64,000 nucleotides of DNA. Origin: Paludibacteraceae bacterium. GTDB taxonomy: Bacteria; Bacteroidota; Bacteroidia; Bacteroidales; Paludibacteraceae. Of the stretch, positions 8,653-17,443 are shown piece after piece (the stretch's first letter is position 1; each line of letters starts with the position of its first letter). The stretch covers positions 1 through 64,000 of the forward strand of contig CAJOKE010000001.1 of assembly GCA_905235225.1 (NCBI GenBank). Direction: 5' to 3'. Made by a program: the position numbers and the translations under genes. Below the pieces are notes generated by a model. It did not search any database. It saw only the letters and a list, made by a program, of their open reading frames with translations, and was not told where the DNA came from.

Positions 8653-8765
8653 CTGAATAGTACAATAATAGTACAAGAATAGTGCAAGAATACTGCGATA
8701 ATAGTGCAATAATAGTGCGATAATAGTGCGATAAGGGGTATTGAGTATCAGAGAGTTACGAATAT
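8653..8765. repeat. Tandem 11-bp repeats plus conserved flank, copy 1 of the non-coding mosaic
   Basis: About seven direct 11-bp units of the form AATAGTGCGAT run without spacers, followed by a conserved stretch containing TGAGTATCAGAGAGTTACG. The same arrangement recurs at 44175-44288 with roughly 90% identity by eye. This begins an intergenic stretch (8562-9454) in which I see no credible gene; the open frames there are low-complexity by-products of repeats whose unit length is a multiple of three. Confidence 0.85.
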
Positions 8766-8846
8766 CAAAAAAAATGGAAAAAATGGAAAAAATGAAAAAA
8801 ATGGAAAAACCGCACATAAAAGGGATGAGTACACATGGATGTGCAG

Positions 8847-8977
8847 GGCATAGACGCTATATGGCGGCCAGCATAGAGGCTATAAGGGCGGCGTTTGACA
8901 AACGCCTGAAAGAACCAAGAAGCAAAAAACAATCCGGCAGAGGTTGGACAAAGGAAGGGCGGCGTTTGACAAACGCC
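8847..8977. repeat. 23-bp units and two 17-bp palindromes, copy 1 of the mosaic
   Basis: Two units of the type GGCATAGACGCTATATGGCGG are followed by the palindrome GGCGTTTGACAAACGCC at 8890-8906 and again at 8961-8977. Each palindrome has 8 bp arms around one base and is followed by TGAAA and an A-rich CCAAGAA-containing tail. The homologous block at 44378-44484 carries four 23-bp units and one palindrome with a different centre base (G instead of A). Copy number of the units therefore differs between the two loci. Confidence 0.85.
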
Positions 8978-9106
8978 TGAAACTACCAAGAATCTATGGT
9001 GGGATAATATCCCGCTTAAAAGAAGAAAGGGGCGGTATAATAATGGATGGGCGGCATAATAATGGATGGGCAACATAATATGCCGGATAATAGACGCTGT
9101 ATTAAA

Positions 9107-9123
9107 GCCCGATTGAATCGGGC
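9107..9123. repeat. 17-bp palindrome with 8-1-8 architecture
   Basis: GCCCGATTGAATCGGGC is a perfect palindrome of 8 bp arms around one base. As RNA it would be a 7 bp stem with a 3 nt loop. It has the geometry of the GGCGTTTG palindromes nearby but a different arm sequence, and it too is followed by a purine-rich tail. Confidence 0.8.
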
Positions 9124-9162
9124 AGAAAAGAAGAAAGAAAGACAAGAGACAGGAGAGGGCGG

Positions 9163-9340
9163 CAGAGCCGAGGTCCGAATAGTATTCGGACGCAATGGAC
9201 AAAACAAGGGAGACAGAGCCGAGGTCCGAATAGTATTCGGACGCAATGGACAAAACAAGGGAGGCAGAGCCGATGTCCAAATAGCATTCGGACGCAATGG
9301 ACGAAACAAGGGCGGGAGAGCCGATGGACGAAGAAAGGGC
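9163..9340. repeat. 51-bp tandem repeat carrying a palindrome in each unit
   Basis: Units start at 9163, 9214 and 9265, with a shortened fourth at 9316; the period is 51 bp. Each of the first two contains TCCGAATAGTATTCGGA (9174-9190 and 9225-9241), again 8 bp arms around one base. The third copy (9276-9292) has two arm mismatches. Because 51 is divisible by three, several frames stay open through the array, but nothing there looks like a real protein. Confidence 0.88.
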
Positions 9341-9360
9341 GGCGTTTGGCAATAAAGGAA

Positions 9361-9393
9361 GAAAAAGCCTGCCTGCCAGTGAGGGCAGGCAGG
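9361..9393 (-). terminator. Terminator for the minus-strand gene at 9455-10795
   Basis: Arms CCTGCCTGCC (9368-9377) and GGCAGGCAGG (9384-9393) form a perfect 10 bp stem with a 6 nt loop. On the minus strand it is followed by CTTTTTC, giving a Rho-independent terminator about 60 bp past the stop codon. A 20-bp-period duplication (CAGGGGGTGTAAGTCGA, then the variant CAGGGGGTGTATGTCGA) lies between the stop and the hairpin. Confidence 0.8.
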
Positions 9394-9454
9394 AAGGTAA
9401 ACAGGGGGTGTAAGTCGACAGCAGGGGGTGTATGTCGAAGTTACTTAAAGTCGT

Positions 9455-10795
9455 TTATCGCCTTGTCGAGGCACCGCCTCCACCGCCACCGCGGGAGGAA
9501 GAACCACCGCCGCCACCACCATAGGATCCGCCGCTACTGCGGCTTCCGCCGAATGAAGAGCCACCGAAACTACCGTGCGAAGACTGCTGCGTTGAAGAAG
9601 AGGATGAAGGACGATAGGTCGTAGATGAGCCACTTCTTGAAGTAGAGGAAGAGGAACGATAGGTCGTAGATGAGCCGCTTCTTGAAGTAGAGGAAGTAAC
9701 GGTAGAACGCCCTGAATTAGCAGACCCGCCCGAACGCGAATTCGACTGCACGGTTGAGGAGACGCCGGATCGTGTATAGGACTGTGTAGTCGTTGCAGTG
9801 CCTGTACGATTAGTCGCGGTAGTGCTTGTACGATTAGTAGTAGAAACAGAACCTGAACGTGTAGCAACAGAGTTGCCAGCCGAACGTGTCGTGTTTGTCG
9901 CAGAAGCGGGCTTAACAGCAGTAGCGGTTGAACGCGAAGCAGTATAAGAACTACCATACGCGCGGTCAGCACCGACCCGGTTAGTAGCAGGCGTACCGAT
10001 GCGTGTAGCCGCAGTACCGTTTACAGCATTAGTGCGATTAGTAGCAGAAACGCGCGTAGAGGGCAACTGGCGGGCATTGGTCAAGCCGGCATTTCGTGCA
10101 ACGAAAGAACGGTCGGGATTAACCCGCGCATAATCATTGCGGCGTACCCCTTCCTGCATAGTACGGCTGGCAGGACGTGCGGATTGAGCATAATGGAAAC
10201 TGCAGCCATGGTGGTGGTGATGGAAATGGTAGCAGTGGTCATAGTAAGCGTAGACATGCACGCAAGCCCAAGGATGCCACCAGACGGGGTAATATCCCCA
10301 ATACCAAGGCGAATTCCAGCATGTCCAATAAGGACTCCAGAACCAGTCATAAATAACGGGACGGTAGATATAAACCGGTTCGATGACATAGTTTTCGCCA
10401 TAGATATATTCGTCACCGATGACCTGAACGGACACTTGGTTAGTAGCCTCGTCCTTCTCAACAAAGATGGACGCTACGTCCTGATAGATATCCTTAGCGA
10501 GTACCGCCTGAAGGACAATCAAGTGTCTGTTTCCGTTCGTTGTTTCGATAACACGGATATAATCAACATCGCCGTCGCCGTTGAGGTCAAGGTTAACAAA
10601 AGCCGAATCGGGATTATTGAGGCGCAGTTCAAAATCTTCCAAATCTTTCGCTTCGCCGAACAATTTAGCCACGACCTTGAGGTCAAGGTTAGAAGCAATG
10701 TCACTGTTGGTTGCAGAGACGGTAATGGTCTCATCTGCGCGCGCCATCCAACTACTCAGGAGTAGAATAGCAGCAAGGTAAAGTACTCGTTTCAT
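9455..10795 (-). CDS. Exported protein with YWG/His-rich middle and Ser/Thr/Arg/Gly-rich tail
   Basis: 446 residues. A signal peptide (residues 1-20) is followed by a domain of about 110 residues (SATNSDIASNLDLKVVAK, NLDLNGDGDVDYIRV), then an aromatic segment full of W, Y, G and P, a His cluster near 185-195, and about 220 residues of low-complexity Ser/Thr/Arg/Asn ending in Gly-rich repeats. I recognise the N-terminal part as a hypothetical family common in Bacteroidales, with no known function. LNGDGDVDY looks like a calcium-binding loop. It lies 63 bp downstream of ribBA and may be read from that operon. A surface or outer-membrane location is likely but not shown. Confidence 0.8.
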   Translation of the reverse strand: MKRVLYLAAILLLSSWMARADETITVSATNSDIASNLDLKVVAKLFGEAKDLEDFELRLNNPDSAFVNLDLNGDGDVDYIRVIETTNGNRHLIVLQAVLAKDIYQDVASIFVEKDEATNQVSVQVIGDEYIYGENYVIEPVYIYRPVIYDWFWSPYWTCWNSPWYWGYYPVWWHPWACVHVYAYYDHCYHFHHHHHGCSFHYAQSARPASRTMQEGVRRNDYARVNPDRSFVARNAGLTNARQLPSTRVSATNRTNAVNGTAATRIGTPATNRVGADRAYGSSYTASRSTATAVKPASATNTTRSAGNSVATRSGSVSTTNRTSTTATNRTGTATTTQSYTRSGVSSTVQSNSRSGGSANSGRSTVTSSTSRSGSSTTYRSSSSTSRSGSSTTYRPSSSSSTQQSSHGSFGGSSFGGSRSSGGSYGGGGGGSSSRGGGGGGASTRR

Positions 10796-10858
10796 AGCTG
10801 TAAATAATTAAAAGTTAGTATTCAAACATTATGTGACAAAAAGCATGCCAAACGCCAA

Positions 10859-12133
10859 TCATACCAATTTGAGGTTATGGTGCATTTTTTCCTTTTTTGT
10901 CTGCATGTAGCGTAAATTATAGGGATTCGGAGTAATCTCAATACTAACATTTTCGACAATCTCAATCCCATAACTCTCCAATCCAACCCGCTTGACAGGA
11001 TTATTGGTCATGAGGCGCAGTTTACGCGCGCCCATTTCGCGCAGGATATGCGCCCCTACCCCATAATCGCGTTCGTCAGGGCGGAATCCCAGATGCACAT
11101 TCGCCTCAACGGTATCGTCGCCTTGTTCCTGCAGTTTGTAGGCGCGGATCTTGTTCATGAGACCAATCCCCCGCCCTTCCTGATTCATATAGACGATAAT
11201 GCCTTTTCCTTCCTTCTCGATGAGTTGCATAGCCCGATGCAGTTGTTCGCCACATTCACAACGCCGCGAACCAAAAATGTCACCGGTCATGCAACTGGAG
11301 TGAACGCGGCACAGAACAGGCTCATTCTCCGCCCATTCGCCTTTAACGAGGGCAACATGCTCAAGTCCGTTGGTCAGGTCGCGGAAAGGTGTCAGGTAGA
11401 AGTCACCATATTCGGTAGGCAGGAAAACCGTTTCCCCTTTTTCAACAAATGTATCAGCAGAAACGGCAGTTGTCCGGTCACCGGCGGTATTTTGACCGGG
11501 CTGACTCTCAGAAACAAGAGATGAGTCGCCTGTATCAGCCAAGCGATAAGCAATGAGGTCTTTGATGGAAATGAGTTTGAGGTCATATTTGCGGGCGACC
11601 TGTTCGAGTTGCGGCAAGCGCGCCATCGTACCATCCTCGTTCATGATTTCAATCAGTGCCGCTGCAGGAGTGAGTCCGCTAAGCCGACAAAGGTCTATAG
11701 CCGCTTCGGTATGTCCGGCACGCTGTAGTACACCGCGTTGTTTGGCGTACAGCGGGTTGATATGCCCCGGTCGTCCGAAAGTAGCGGGTGTAGAGTTCGG
11801 GTCTGCAAGCGCCTGAATAGTGGCAGCTCTATCAGCGGCAGAAACGCCGGTAGTGCAACCTTCCAACTTGTCCACCGTAACGGTGAACGGAGTGCCAAGC
11901 ATAGAAGTGTTGTTAGCCACCTGGTGCATCAAATCCAACTCGGCGCAACGCTGTTCGGTAATGGGCGCACACAGGACTCCTCGTCCATGTTGCAACATAA
12001 AATTCACCTTTTCAGGCGTAATCTTCTCAGCAGCGATAATAAAATCGCCCTCATTTTCGCGGTCTTCGTCATCAACGACAATGACGAATTTACCTTGCTT
12101 GAAATCAGTTAATGCTTCTTGTATTTTGTCCAT
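10859..12133 (-). CDS. ribBA: Bifunctional DHBP synthase / GTP cyclohydrolase II
   Basis: About 424 residues with two riboflavin-pathway enzymes fused. The N-terminal half has [27 protein letters not shown] and [11 protein letters not shown], typical of 3,4-dihydroxy-2-butanone 4-phosphate synthase. The C-terminal half has the GTP cyclohydrolase II zinc site (Cys in SSCMTGD, then RRCECGEQ), NQEGRGIGL and [15 protein letters not shown] 12133 (MDKIQEAL) overlaps the upstream permease gene by 25 bp; an ATG at 12178 would add 15 residues inside that gene and is less likely. The fusion is common in Bacteroidota. Confidence 0.96.
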   Translation of the reverse strand: MDKIQEALTDFKQGKFVIVVDDEDRENEGDFIIAAEKITPEKVNFMLQHGRGVLCAPITEQRCAELDLMHQVANNTSMLGTPFTVTVDKLEGCTTGVSAADRAATIQALADPNSTPATFGRPGHINPLYAKQRGVLQRAGHTEAAIDLCRLSGLTPAAALIEIMNEDGTMARLPQLEQVARKYDLKLISIKDLIAYRLADTGDSSLVSESQPGQNTAGDRTTAVSADTFVEKGETVFLPTEYGDFYLTPFRDLTNGLEHVALVKGEWAENEPVLCRVHSSCMTGDIFGSRRCECGEQLHRAMQLIEKEGKGIIVYMNQEGRGIGLMNKIRAYKLQEQGDDTVEANVHLGFRPDERDYGVGAHILREMGARKLRLMTNNPVKRVGLESYGIEIVENVSIEITPNPYNLRYMQTKKEKMHHNLKLV

Positions 12134-13590
12134 AATTTCTGTAATTTCAAGAGTATCCGTTCCCATGCTTTCGCCCATACTTCAGGGTTAAATATACCCG
12201 AATCGGTAGCGGCTTTATATGTAAGGAACACGCCAATCGGCAAAAGAGCAAAGGAACTAAGCCACATGCCCGCCCAACATGGCCAAAGAGCCTCGCGTGC
12301 CATTTTGTAGCCAGTGTTGTCAATGATGTAGTATATGATAAACATCACGACAGAAATAACTACCGGCGCGCCCAATCCGCCCTTGCGAATAATCGCGCCC
12401 AAAGGTGCGCCGATAAAGAAGAATATAAGGCAGGCAAAAGCCAAAGTAAATTTGCGGTGCAATTCGATTTCATGTTTTCGGATATAACGCTGGTGTTCAT
12501 CCAAAAGGAGTGCGTTATACTCAATCTGGTCGCGCTGCACCCTAATTTTCTCTTCCATGACGCGGGTAACGGTTTTACGCTGTTCAAGTGTCATGACAGC
12601 ATATAGCGAATCGACATCGAAATGGTAGCGTTCATTTTTTTCCACGGCAATCAATTCGCGGTTCTCCATCCGCTCCCTGCCAAAATAGCTACGTGTGATC
12701 AGTTTCTCGCTTTGCGCATGGCTTTTCTCATGCGCCAGATTATTGACCGAATCAATCGAATGCACCAACGCCTTAACATCTTTAGCGACATGCTGGTCCT
12801 GCAAGATGGACTCATCATAACGGCTTAATTCGGAGTCAAAATCCTTTAACAACTGCTTGCGGGCAAATGTTTCCCGCCGATAAGGGATGTTCTGCTGTGA
12901 GCGTGTGGCACGCTGTTGTGACTGCTTGATATTCTCAAAAGACTCGCCATCATAGAGTGTCAGTTTGAGATGCTTTTTATCTTTGGTGATTTCAATTTTC
13001 CCGGAATCCGCCACAATGACAGTAGCATTCTGAAAGCCTTCGGAGAAATCGTATATCATCAGGTTGTACAACATGCCTGTTTTCGTATTCTTATGTCTGA
13101 CATAGACATTGCATCCACTTATGCCATCATAGAACTCGCCGACCGGGATATCCAGTTCGGGCGATTTCTGCCGCAGCGAAAAGATTAACGCCCAGAGTTT
13201 TGTCTGGGATTTAGGCAGCACATTATTCGAGAAGAAGAACGCTCCGACACTAATGAATGCGATTGCCAAAGCCAGGGGCTGCATAATACGGAAGAGCGAT
13301 ATTCCAGCCGCCTTCATAGCCGTCAGTTCGAATTTCTCGCCCAAATTGCCAAAGGAGATCAATGACGCCAACAAAATAGCGAGAGGCAAAGCCAAGGGAA
13401 TAACCGAAGCGACAGCATAGACAAAGAACTCAGCCAAGACTGAGATTTCAACCCCCTTGCCGACAAGATCCTTGACATGCAGCCAAACGAACTGCATCAA
13501 CAAGATAAAAATACATATAAAAAAGGTAGCGGCAAACAGCCCAAGAAAATTCTTGAGCAAATAGACATCCAACTTTTTTATACCTTTCAC
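12109..13590 (-). CDS. LptF/LptG family permease (LPS export)
   Basis: 493 residues. Transmembrane segments lie near residues 15-35, 60-80 and 100-120, then comes a long periplasmic domain (about 130-380), then three more membrane helices (about 390-480). This is the LptF/G layout. These proteins form the inner-membrane part of the LptB2FG transporter that extracts lipopolysaccharide. The periplasmic part is longer and more charged than in E. coli, with a coiled-coil-like stretch around 240-370. It overlaps ribBA at its 3' end and lies 7 bp after cdd, so the three are probably one operon. Confidence 0.88.
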   Translation of the reverse strand: MKGIKKLDVYLLKNFLGLFAATFFICIFILLMQFVWLHVKDLVGKGVEISVLAEFFVYAVASVIPLALPLAILLASLISFGNLGEKFELTAMKAAGISLFRIMQPLALAIAFISVGAFFFSNNVLPKSQTKLWALIFSLRQKSPELDIPVGEFYDGISGCNVYVRHKNTKTGMLYNLMIYDFSEGFQNATVIVADSGKIEITKDKKHLKLTLYDGESFENIKQSQQRATRSQQNIPYRRETFARKQLLKDFDSELSRYDESILQDQHVAKDVKALVHSIDSVNNLAHEKSHAQSEKLITRSYFGRERMENRELIAVEKNERYHFDVDSLYAVMTLEQRKTVTRVMEEKIRVQRDQIEYNALLLDEHQRYIRKHEIELHRKFTLAFACLIFFFIGAPLGAIIRKGGLGAPVVISVVMFIIYYIIDNTGYKMAREALWPCWAGMWLSSFALLPIGVFLTYKAATDSGIFNPEVWAKAWERILLKLQKLWTKYKKH

Positions 13591-13597
13591 TATATCA

Positions 13598-14080
13598 TTA
13601 TCCCTTCAAATCTTCCGAGAAGAATCCAACCGGCATCAAGTCTGAGGCATTATCAAAGACAAACAGTTCTTTTTCGCCGTAGAGAATAACCTTCATAGGC
13701 TTTCCATAACGATGCTCGGTCTCAATCATAACCTGCCGGCATGAGCCACAAGGTGAACCGGGTTCGTCGGTAAAATGTCCGTCGGTAAAGCAAGCGATAG
13801 CAAGCGTTGTAACGGGGACATCAGGATAATTGGCACCGGCAGCAAACAAGGCACTACGCTCAGCGCACAGCCCGCTCGGATAAGCGGCATTCTCCTGGTT
13901 AGCCCCTTTAATGATTATGCCGTTTTCCAGTTTGGCGGCAGCACCAACGTGGAATTTTGAATAGGGGCAGTACGAATTATTGGTCTGATTTTTAGCAATT
14001 TCGACCAATTCGCGCTCCTCTTCGGTCAGCTCGTTCATTTGGCAGGCATGCACGTTTGTTTTGATTACAATGTCTCTCAT
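13598..14080 (-). CDS. cdd: Cytidine deaminase
   Basis: A 160-residue zinc-dependent deaminase with the catalytic CAERSALFAA (zinc Cys and proton-shuttling Glu) and PGSPCGSCRQ (the other two zinc Cys), plus NSYCPYSKFHVGAA for nucleoside binding. It converts cytidine and deoxycytidine to uridine forms in pyrimidine salvage. It is the first gene of a minus-strand unit with the LptF/G permease and ribBA, driven by a good promoter 40-70 bp upstream. Confidence 0.95.
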   Translation of the reverse strand: MRDIVIKTNVHACQMNELTEEERELVEIAKNQTNNSYCPYSKFHVGAAAKLENGIIIKGANQENAAYPSGLCAERSALFAAGANYPDVPVTTLAIACFTDGHFTDEPGSPCGSCRQVMIETEHRYGKPMKVILYGEKELFVFDNASDLMPVGFFSEDLKG

Positions 14081-14118
14081 AATATCATGTATTTTAATGG
14101 TTAATGCACTTTAGGGCG

Positions 14119-14150
14119 CAAAGATACAAAAAAAATGGCACATGTGCAAA
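14119..14150 (-). promoter_or_regulatory. Bacteroidetes-type promoter for cdd
   Basis: On the minus strand, TTTG (14150-14147) is separated by 20 nt from TATCTTTG (14126-14119). This matches the phylum consensus TTTG/TAnnTTTG. The expected RNA start is close to 14112. Confidence 0.75.
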
Positions 14151-14177
14151 AAAAAGTGCGATTTCTCGCACTTTTTT
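14148..14177. terminator. Bidirectional terminator between dnaK and cdd
   Basis: GTGCGA (14156-14161) and TCGCAC (14166-14171) pair across a 4 nt loop, flanked by eight A on the left and six T on the right. It can terminate in both directions; here it ends dnaK's upstream neighbour side or isolates the cdd promoter, whose TTTG box lies in the A run. Confidence 0.8.
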
Positions 14178-14200
14178 AATGATTTCGCAACGGATGATGA

Positions 14201-16111
14201 TTACTTAACTTCCTCGAAGTCCACGTCCTCGGCGGAGTTATTGTCGTTTCCACCGTTGTTTGTAGGACCTTGCTGTGAACCTGCACCTTGCTGTGCGCCT
14301 TGTGCATTAGCGGCATTATACATGTCCTGCGAAGCAGCCTGGAAAGCGGTCATGAGTTCGTTGTTATACCGTTCGCAAGCATCGGCATCCTTTTTCTCGT
14401 AAGCCTCTTTGAGGTTTTTGAGTGCAGCCTCGATCGGAGCCTTTTTGTCAGCCGGGATCTTATCACCGATTTCCTGCAGCTGTTTTTCGGTTTGGAAGAT
14501 CATGGAGTCCGCCTTGTTCAGTTTGTCAGCGGTCTCTTTTGCTCTTTTATCCGCCTCAGCATTAGCTTCCGCCTCCGCTTTCATACGTTTGATTTCGTCA
14601 TCAGACAAACCACTGGAAGCCTCGATACGGATCTTCTGTTCTTTGCCGGTCGCTTTATCCTTGGCGGTGACGTTCAAGATACCGTTGGCGTCAATATCGA
14701 AGGTAACTTCGATTTGCGGTTCGCCACGTCTTGCAGGCATGATTCCGTCCAAGTGGAAGATACCAATTTGCTTGTTCTGAGCCGCCATCGGGCGTTCACC
14801 TTGCAGCACCTTAATTTCGACAGAAGGCTGGTTATCAACAGCGGTTGTGAATGTTTCGGTCTTTTTGGTCGGAATTGTTGTGTTAGCCTCAATCATCTTG
14901 GTCATGACGCCGCCCATTGTCTCGATACCGAGGCTCAGCGGTGTTACATCAAGCAGAAGGACATCCTTTACTTCACCCGTCAGCACGCCACCTTGGATAG
15001 CCGCACCGATAGCCACAACTTCATCAGGGTTAACTCCTTTGGACGGAGCCTTTCCGAAGAATTTCTCAACAGCGGCTTGGATAGCAGGAATACGTGTTGA
15101 GCCGCCCACGAGGATAATCTCGTCAATGTCACTTGTTGTCAGTCCGGCATTCTGCAAAGCGGTACGGCACGGAGCGATAGTACGCTGGATAAGGTCGTCA
15201 ATGAGTTGCTCAAATTTAGCACGTGTAAGGGTCTTTACCAAGTGAGCAGGAACACCGTTTACCGGCATGATGTACGGCAAGTTGATTTCGGTTGAGGTGG
15301 TGTTCGACAACTCGATCTTAGCTTTTTCAGCAGCCTCTTTCAGACGCTGCATAGCCATCGGGTCTTTTGACAAGTCTGCGCCGCCGTTTTCGTTTTTGAA
15401 CTCCTGAACGAGCCAGTCAATAATACGGTGGTCAAAGTCATCGCCGCCAAGGTGTGTATCACCATCGGTTGCTTTTACTTCAAAGACACCGTCGCCCAAT
15501 TCCAAGACACTGACATCGTGTGTACCGCCACCGCAGTCGAATACGACGATCTTCATATCCTTGTTGCTTTTGTCCAAGCCGTAAGCAAGGGCAGCTGCAG
15601 TAGGTTCGTTAACGATACGGCGCACATTGAGACCAGCGATTTCGCCGGCTTCCTTAGTAGCCTGACGCTGGCTGTCATTAAAGTATGCCGGTACGGTTAT
15701 AACGGCATCGGTTACCTCTGTTCCGAGGTAGTCCTCGGCAGTCTTTTTCATTTTTTGAAGGATGATTGCACTGATTTCCTGCGGGGTATAAAGACGTCCG
15801 TCAATGTCAACGCGCGGGGTGTTGTTGTCACCTTTAACCACTTTATAAGGTACACGTGCGATTTCATTGGTCAGTCTGTCATATGTCTCACCCATGAAAC
15901 GTTTGATAGAGTTCACAGTCTTGGTGGGGTTCGTAATTGCCTGACGTTTAGCGGGGTCACCGACCTTACGCTCGCCGCCATCAATGAAACCTACTACAGA
16001 AGGAGTTGTGCGTTTTCCTTCAGAGTTAGTGATAACGACAGGTTCGTTACCTTCCATTACACTCACGCATGAGTTTGTAGTTCCTAAGTCAATACCAATA
16101 ATCTTACTCAT
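14201..16111 (-). CDS. dnaK: Chaperone protein DnaK (Hsp70)
   Basis: 636 residues, normal length. The ATPase domain starts [12 protein letters not shown] and contains [17 protein letters not shown] and [11 protein letters not shown]. The substrate domain has [14 protein letters not shown], and the helical lid ends in a Gln/Gly/Asn-rich tail finishing DVDFEEVK. It folds and protects cytosolic proteins together with DnaJ and GrpE, which are not adjacent here. The intergenic DNA upstream carries four TTTGGCA repeats on the coding strand that may be its control region. Confidence 0.98.
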   Translation of the reverse strand: MSKIIGIDLGTTNSCVSVMEGNEPVVITNSEGKRTTPSVVGFIDGGERKVGDPAKRQAITNPTKTVNSIKRFMGETYDRLTNEIARVPYKVVKGDNNTPRVDIDGRLYTPQEISAIILQKMKKTAEDYLGTEVTDAVITVPAYFNDSQRQATKEAGEIAGLNVRRIVNEPTAAALAYGLDKSNKDMKIVVFDCGGGTHDVSVLELGDGVFEVKATDGDTHLGGDDFDHRIIDWLVQEFKNENGGADLSKDPMAMQRLKEAAEKAKIELSNTTSTEINLPYIMPVNGVPAHLVKTLTRAKFEQLIDDLIQRTIAPCRTALQNAGLTTSDIDEIILVGGSTRIPAIQAAVEKFFGKAPSKGVNPDEVVAIGAAIQGGVLTGEVKDVLLLDVTPLSLGIETMGGVMTKMIEANTTIPTKKTETFTTAVDNQPSVEIKVLQGERPMAAQNKQIGIFHLDGIMPARRGEPQIEVTFDIDANGILNVTAKDKATGKEQKIRIEASSGLSDDEIKRMKAEAEANAEADKRAKETADKLNKADSMIFQTEKQLQEIGDKIPADKKAPIEAALKNLKEAYEKKDADACERYNNELMTAFQAASQDMYNAANAQGAQQGAGSQQGPTNNGGNDNNSAEDVDFEEVK

Positions 16112-16178
16112 AATTGTATGGTTTTAATAGTTAATATTCGATTTTGAATGTTATTCGCTATGGATAAGTCAAATCTTG

Positions 16179-16244
16179 TGCCAAAGTCAAATTTCTGCCA
16201 AATCGCTGTTTTTCATCTGCCAAAGCACTATTTTTTCTGCCAAA
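16179..16244 (-). promoter_or_regulatory. Four repeated TTTGGCA motifs upstream of dnaK
   Basis: TGCCAAA on the plus strand (TTTGGCA on the dnaK strand) begins at 16179, 16196, 16218 and 16238, spaced 17, 22 and 20 bp. The block lies between divergent dnaK and the DUF4421 gene. Regular spacing of one to two helical turns suggests a protein-binding array or overlapping promoter elements, perhaps stress control of dnaK. The binding factor is unknown. Confidence 0.5.
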
Positions 16245-16256
16245 TTGTCACGATTA

Positions 16257-16288
16257 TTTGTAGGAATACATTAATTTGAGCACCTTTG
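16257..16288 (+). promoter_or_regulatory. Promoter for the DUF4421 gene
   Basis: TTTG at 16257-16260, 20 nt, then CACCTTTG at 16281-16288, one base off the TAnnTTTG consensus. RNA would start near 16295, leaving a very short leader to the ATG codons at 16301 or 16319. Confidence 0.65.
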
Positions 16289-16318
16289 CGACAAATTTTC
16301 ATGTTATCAGACTATACG

Positions 16319-17443
16319 ATGAAGAAATATCTGCTTATATTAGTCGGTGTTGCCGTCTCGGTATGTGTATTTGCAAAGAAAGGCCATGTAGAAAAGCCCG
16401 ACTCTGTTCGTTCCAACAAAGCGAAGGCATTTTTCCAGAAGACGTTCACGTTTGCCGATGAATGGTTTATGCGCGGCGTGGACACCAACTACCTGGCCTT
16501 GCCGAAGTACCGTTTCCGAATTGCATTGAACAGTGAATTCGGAAGTGTACACACGATTCTATTAGCAGACGATTTACCTTATTTCGGAAATTTGGATGCC
16601 CGTTTTAATTCCAACATCACGCCCAAACTCGGAGTTGTAGCCAGTTTCCGCAATATCAAAGTCGGATACGCCGTGGATTTGTACAAAGGTTACTCCAATT
16701 TCAATCTTGCCATGCTGCAAAATGCTTTCGGATTAGAGATTTTACGCCGTAAAACATTCTATGCCAAGGGATATTTAGACGCTGAAAACATAGATGGAAG
16801 AACCAATATCGAGGCGGGCGATATAAGTATTACCACATTCTTTTTGTCGGCATACTTTGCGTTCAACCGCAAGAAATTTTCTATGCCTGCAGCGTTTAAC
16901 CAATCCTTTATTCAAAAGAAGTCTGCCGGGTCTGTTTTGGCATATGTGAATTTTGATTACACGGATATGGAGTTTCAGAAAGACAGTTACGCCGCCATGG
17001 CAGGCGGTTTAAGGTCGATGGAACTTTACCAGGCTTCATTGGGAATAGGATACGGCTACAACTATACCCCCAATCACGGCAAAGTGCTGCTACACCTTTC
17101 CGCAGCACCGTATTTAGTGTTTTTCAACCGAATGATACAGACAGGGGACACCCGCTTGATACTCCCCACGGAAGAACAGGGCTTCAATCTTATTTTCAGT
17201 CGCAAGATCAAGCCGAGATTTCCGGTTTTCATATCCGGTGTAGTCAAAGCGGCAGTAGTGTGGAACATCAACGATCGGTTTTGTCTGGCGATGACAGGTG
17301 TATGCAACAACATCCGCTTCCGTGCCAGAGATACCATGTACGAAACGAATGTTGAGATAGATCCCCAGTATAACCCCCTCATCAATATGTCATTAATGAC
17401 CTGGGACTGGAAAGCCAATGTATATTTTGGCGTACGGTTTTAA
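16319..17443 (+). CDS. DUF4421 family exported protein
   Basis: About 374 residues. A signal peptide (MKKYLLILVGVAVSVCVFA) is followed by DTNYLALPKYRFRIALNSEF and many alternating aromatic/polar strands (GYAVDLYKGYSNFNL, SLGIGYGYNYTPNHGK), ending in an aromatic residue (FGVRF). This resembles DUF4421, a Bacteroidetes family that looks like an outer-membrane beta-barrel. Function is unknown. ATG 16319 gives the cleanest signal peptide; 16301 is possible. The stop overlaps the stop of the convergent peptidase gene by 3 bp. Confidence 0.8.
   Translation: MKKYLLILVGVAVSVCVFAKKGHVEKPDSVRSNKAKAFFQKTFTFADEWFMRGVDTNYLALPKYRFRIALNSEFGSVHTILLADDLPYFGNLDARFNSNITPKLGVVASFRNIKVGYAVDLYKGYSNFNLAMLQNAFGLEILRRKTFYAKGYLDAENIDGRTNIEAGDISITTFFLSAYFAFNRKKFSMPAAFNQSFIQKKSAGSVLAYVNFDYTDMEFQKDSYAAMAGGLRSMELYQASLGIGYGYNYTPNHGKVLLHLSAAPYLVFFNRMIQTGDTRLILPTEEQGFNLIFSRKIKPRFPVFISGVVKAAVVWNINDRFCLAMTGVCNNIRFRARDTMYETNVEIDPQYNPLINMSLMTWDWKANVYFGVRF

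Noticed and set aside
8653..8740. Chromosomal replication origin
   Set aside because: The 11-bp iterons lack recognisable DnaA boxes, there is no dnaA or dnaN nearby, and a second copy exists at 44175.
9163..9340. 51-bp tandem repeats as a CRISPR array
   Set aside because: Units are contiguous, with no unique spacers and no cas genes nearby.
8741..9624. Open frames of about 60-195 codons in the repeat-rich gap on both strands
   Set aside because: They arise from repeats with periods divisible by three, have low-complexity translations, overlap on both strands and lack promoters.
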